A stretch of 32,223 nucleotides of DNA. Source: Planctomycetota bacterium. Its GTDB lineage: Bacteria; Planctomycetota; Planctomycetia; Gemmatales; Gemmataceae. Positions 30,443 to 32,223 of the stretch are shown piece by piece. The position numbers were made by a program, and so were the translations under genes. Every line of letters begins with the position of its first letter. The stretch's first letter is position 1. Under the pieces are notes generated by a model, which was not told the origin of the DNA, made no database searches, and was given only the letters and a program-made list of their open reading frames with translations. Location: positions 1 through 32,223 of the forward strand of contig JAJPHU010000337.1 of assembly GCA_021325115.1 (NCBI GenBank), read 5' to 3'.

Positions 30443-32223
30443 TTACTTCCCCTGAATTGAATCCATCACGTCCGCAATCACGTGCTCATCCGTCTTGAAC
30501 GCCTCGTGACTGAGGGTGGTGCGCGTTGCATGTCCTGCGTCTTGGAGCAAGGCGCTGCGCACCGAGACGATCAGGTCACCGTGCGAAACCTCGACCGGCA
30601 AATGCCAACGCTCGACACGCCTTAGTGCCTGGCGCCGCAAGAGCGGCGATTCGATGCGCGGCAGCAGGCGATTCATCATGACCCGTTTGGCGGCGGCAAT
30701 GCCGACGCCCAGGGCAATCGCTTCCACCGGCCGCAAACATTCGCCGGAAAAAACGTGATAGCGCCTGGCCAGATCGGCGTTGTGTCCCAGGTAACGCAAG
30801 AACAAACTATCGGCATGGACATCATAGATGATTTGTCCTTCGCCTTCCGGCAGCATGCGCGCCAGGGCGCCGGGACCGTTCATCTTCAGCTCCGTGCAGA
30901 AAGCGGCCACATCGGCGAGGTATTTCAACGCAGTCAGGCTAGTACCTTCGTTGGGTGTGGATAGCAAAATGGCTCGATCGAACGGCTGTTGACGCGCTTC
31001 GGCATACCAGCGAAAGACCAGGCCGCCGGCGCTGTGGCAGACGAAGAACGCTTTCTCTGGTGCAGCCACGACGCGACGCATCTCGTTAACGAGGAACTGT
31101 CCACAGCGCCCCAGGCTGGCATTGTTGGGATAGCGAAAGACGAGCAGCTTGCGGCGGCCCAATTTACGATCCTCGGCGAAGGCCTGCAAATAATCGTGAA
31201 ACGTCCGCATACTGCCACGAAAACCATGGACGAAGACGATGGGATGGTCCTCGGCATGGATCGACTGCCGGGCACAGCGCTGGAAGGTATCGCTGTGCGC
31301 ATTCCATAGAAACAAGCCATATTTACCATCCTTATCATCTACGAATCCATCGCGCTCCATGAAGAGGCGGCGGAGGCGCAGCAGTGCTGGCGGCAGCCCG
31401 TCTTCGATCCCCCCTTGTTCGGGGGGAGGCTGAGGAAAGGCGCCGCCATCGGCTCGATGCGCCCCATCGTTGAGCAAACGAGGATCATCAATGAGAGCCA
31501 ACCAGCGCAGCGCATCCAGAGCGTGATCGAGCGGCAAGCCAGCGTTGCGGCACAGCTGCCAGGCGAACAGGTCTGCCTCGTACATTTGCCGCCGCGTGTA
31601 CAGGAACTTCATGCGGCCGCCGGCCGCCTCGACACCGGTATGCAATATCTCGCGCAGCTGCGGACGGGTAATGTGCAAATCGATTCCCTTTTGCACCTCC
31701 GTCTCCAACTCATACGATTGCCAGCCGTGCCGCGTGTGTTGCAAACCCATATGGCCAAGCTGATGCGCCAGGATGAACGCCAAGGCCGCCTCGCCGCGCT
31801 CCTTGTCCGACAGCAAGGCGTCAAGTAACGGACGGCTGAGGTAAATGAAACCGCCACCAAGCGTGAAGGCGTTCGGCGTCGGCTGATCGAGTACGATGAG
31901 CTTGTACTCGAACGCCTCCGGCTTGAGATACGACGGCAGTTTTTCCAAGAGTTTCTCGAAGACGCGCTGCGCCGCCGCCGGTGGCTCCCATTTGCGCTCG
32001 TGCTCCAGGATCTGCTTGCGGACGGCTTGCGCGTGCTCCGATTCATCTTCGGCATCGAGGGCCAGATGACCCAGCGCCCAGAGCGAGATGTTGCCGGCGA
32101 CGTTGCGGTGTTGTTGTCGCAGCGTATCGAGGGGATGCTTCTCGGCCAAGCGATCGATGCGAGCACGCAAGGCAGGTGTGAGTTCCTTCAAGCTCGGCGC
32201 CGCCGCGGCCAACCCCGGCGAGA
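30443..32223 (-). CDS. M48-like (HQLGH) domain fused to an alpha/beta hydrolase (5' truncated)
   Basis: The frame stays open to the window edge, reading SPGLAAAAPSLKELT, which looks like a signal-peptide end. The gene therefore starts beyond 32223. At least 593 residues are present. The first half resembles an M48 metallopeptidase: FTLGGGFIYLSRPLLDAL, then FILAHQLGHMGLQH (HQLGH at 31765-31751) and a downstream YEADLFAWQL, the usual third-ligand segment. The catalytic Glu of HExxH is Gln (CAG for GAG). A Pro/Gly linker follows. The second half is an alpha/beta hydrolase with HPIVFVHGFRGS (oxyanion side), nucleophile elbow CHSAGG, an Asp region near HADSLF and His in EVSHGDLI. This suggests a lipase- or esterase-like enzyme with a non-catalytic peptidase-fold domain. 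It is presumably exported. Confidence 0.82.
   Translation of the reverse strand, partial: SPGLAAAAPSLKELTPALRARIDRLAEKHPLDTLRQQHRNVAGNISLWALGHLALDAEDESEHAQAVRKQILEHERKWEPPAAAQRVFEKLLEKLPSYLKPEAFEYKLIVLDQPTPNAFTLGGGFIYLSRPLLDALLSDKERGEAALAFILAHQLGHMGLQHTRHGWQSYELETEVQKGIDLHITRPQLREILHTGVEAAGGRMKFLYTRRQMYEADLFAWQLCRNAGLPLDHALDALRWLALIDDPRLLNDGAHRADGGAFPQPPPEQGGIEDGLPPALLRLRRLFMERDGFVDDKDGKYGLFLWNAHSDTFQRCARQSIHAEDHPIVFVHGFRGSMRTFHDYLQAFAEDRKLGRRKLLVFRYPNNASLGRCGQFLVNEMRRVVAAPEKAFFVCHSAGGLVFRWYAEARQQPFDRAILLSTPNEGTSLTALKYLADVAAFCTELKMNGPGALARMLPEGEGQIIYDVHADSLFLRYLGHNADLARRYHVFSGECLRPVEAIALGVGIAAAKRVMMNRLLPRIESPLLRRQALRRVERWHLPVEVSHGDLIVSVRSALLQDAGHATRTTLSHEAFKTDEHVIADVMDSIQGK
31408..31427. repeat. 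GC hairpin inside the linker of the M48-hydrolase fusion
   Basis: A 7-bp stem (31408-31414 with 31421-31427, TCCCCCC/GGGGGGA) with loop TTGTTC encodes the linker PPPEQGG. It resembles the CCCCTTGTGGGGG core of the palindrome inside the MITE-like element at 16834-16924. Confidence 0.55.

Overview
The window looks like a chromosomal segment of a planctomycete, most likely of the Gemmata/Pirellula lineage. The evidence is a pilin-like DUF1559 protein, a giant secreted protein ending in a Pirellula/Verrucomicrobium-type haem-binding module, a PEP-CTERM tail, an ECF sigma factor and moderately high GC. No rRNA, tRNA or CRISPR array was seen.

Positions 1-12.8 kb (+ strand) hold a surface-glycan (exopolysaccharide) locus of the exosortase/PEP-CTERM-associated type. 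In order these are: the last 35 codons of a PEP-CTERM protein, a 1416-residue membrane-anchored TPR protein, an asparagine-synthase-like amidotransferase, a cupin, two GT4 glycosyltransferases, a GT2-like glycosyltransferase, a UDP-sugar 4-epimerase, and a stripped-down AAA+ protein resembling a sigma-54 activator but lacking its key motifs. A divergently placed ECF sigma factor (- strand) closes this part. No exosortase is visible; it may lie upstream.

Positions 13.4-20.2 kb hold a gene-poor stretch of about 700 bp, then + strand genes: a polytopic membrane protein paired with an HTTM-domain protein, a secreted beta-sandwich protein, a STAS-domain protein and a LOG-family nucleotide phosphoribohydrolase. 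Between HTTM and the secreted protein lies a 210-bp non-coding element with terminal inverted repeats and an apparent 8-bp target duplication (MITE-like).

Positions 20.2-28.1 kb (- strand) hold a 1701-residue deacetylase/FG-GAP/beta-propeller/HEAT/cytochrome fusion, a polar-amino-acid-type ABC ATPase and a membrane-embedded MutS-family ATPase. A stretch with degraded ISAs1-like and IS5-like transposase remnants follows. Then come a DUF1559 pseudopilin and a small lipoprotein (+). A minus-strand protein fusing an M48-like domain (HQLGH in place of HExxH) to an alpha/beta hydrolase runs off the right edge.

The most unusual recurrent signal is a set of long, near-perfect inverted repeats at gene ends. 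Several contain the stop codon inside one arm, and none is followed by a U-tract. Two of them share sequence and bracket the STAS gene. All functional statements come from reading motifs by eye; no database search was run.
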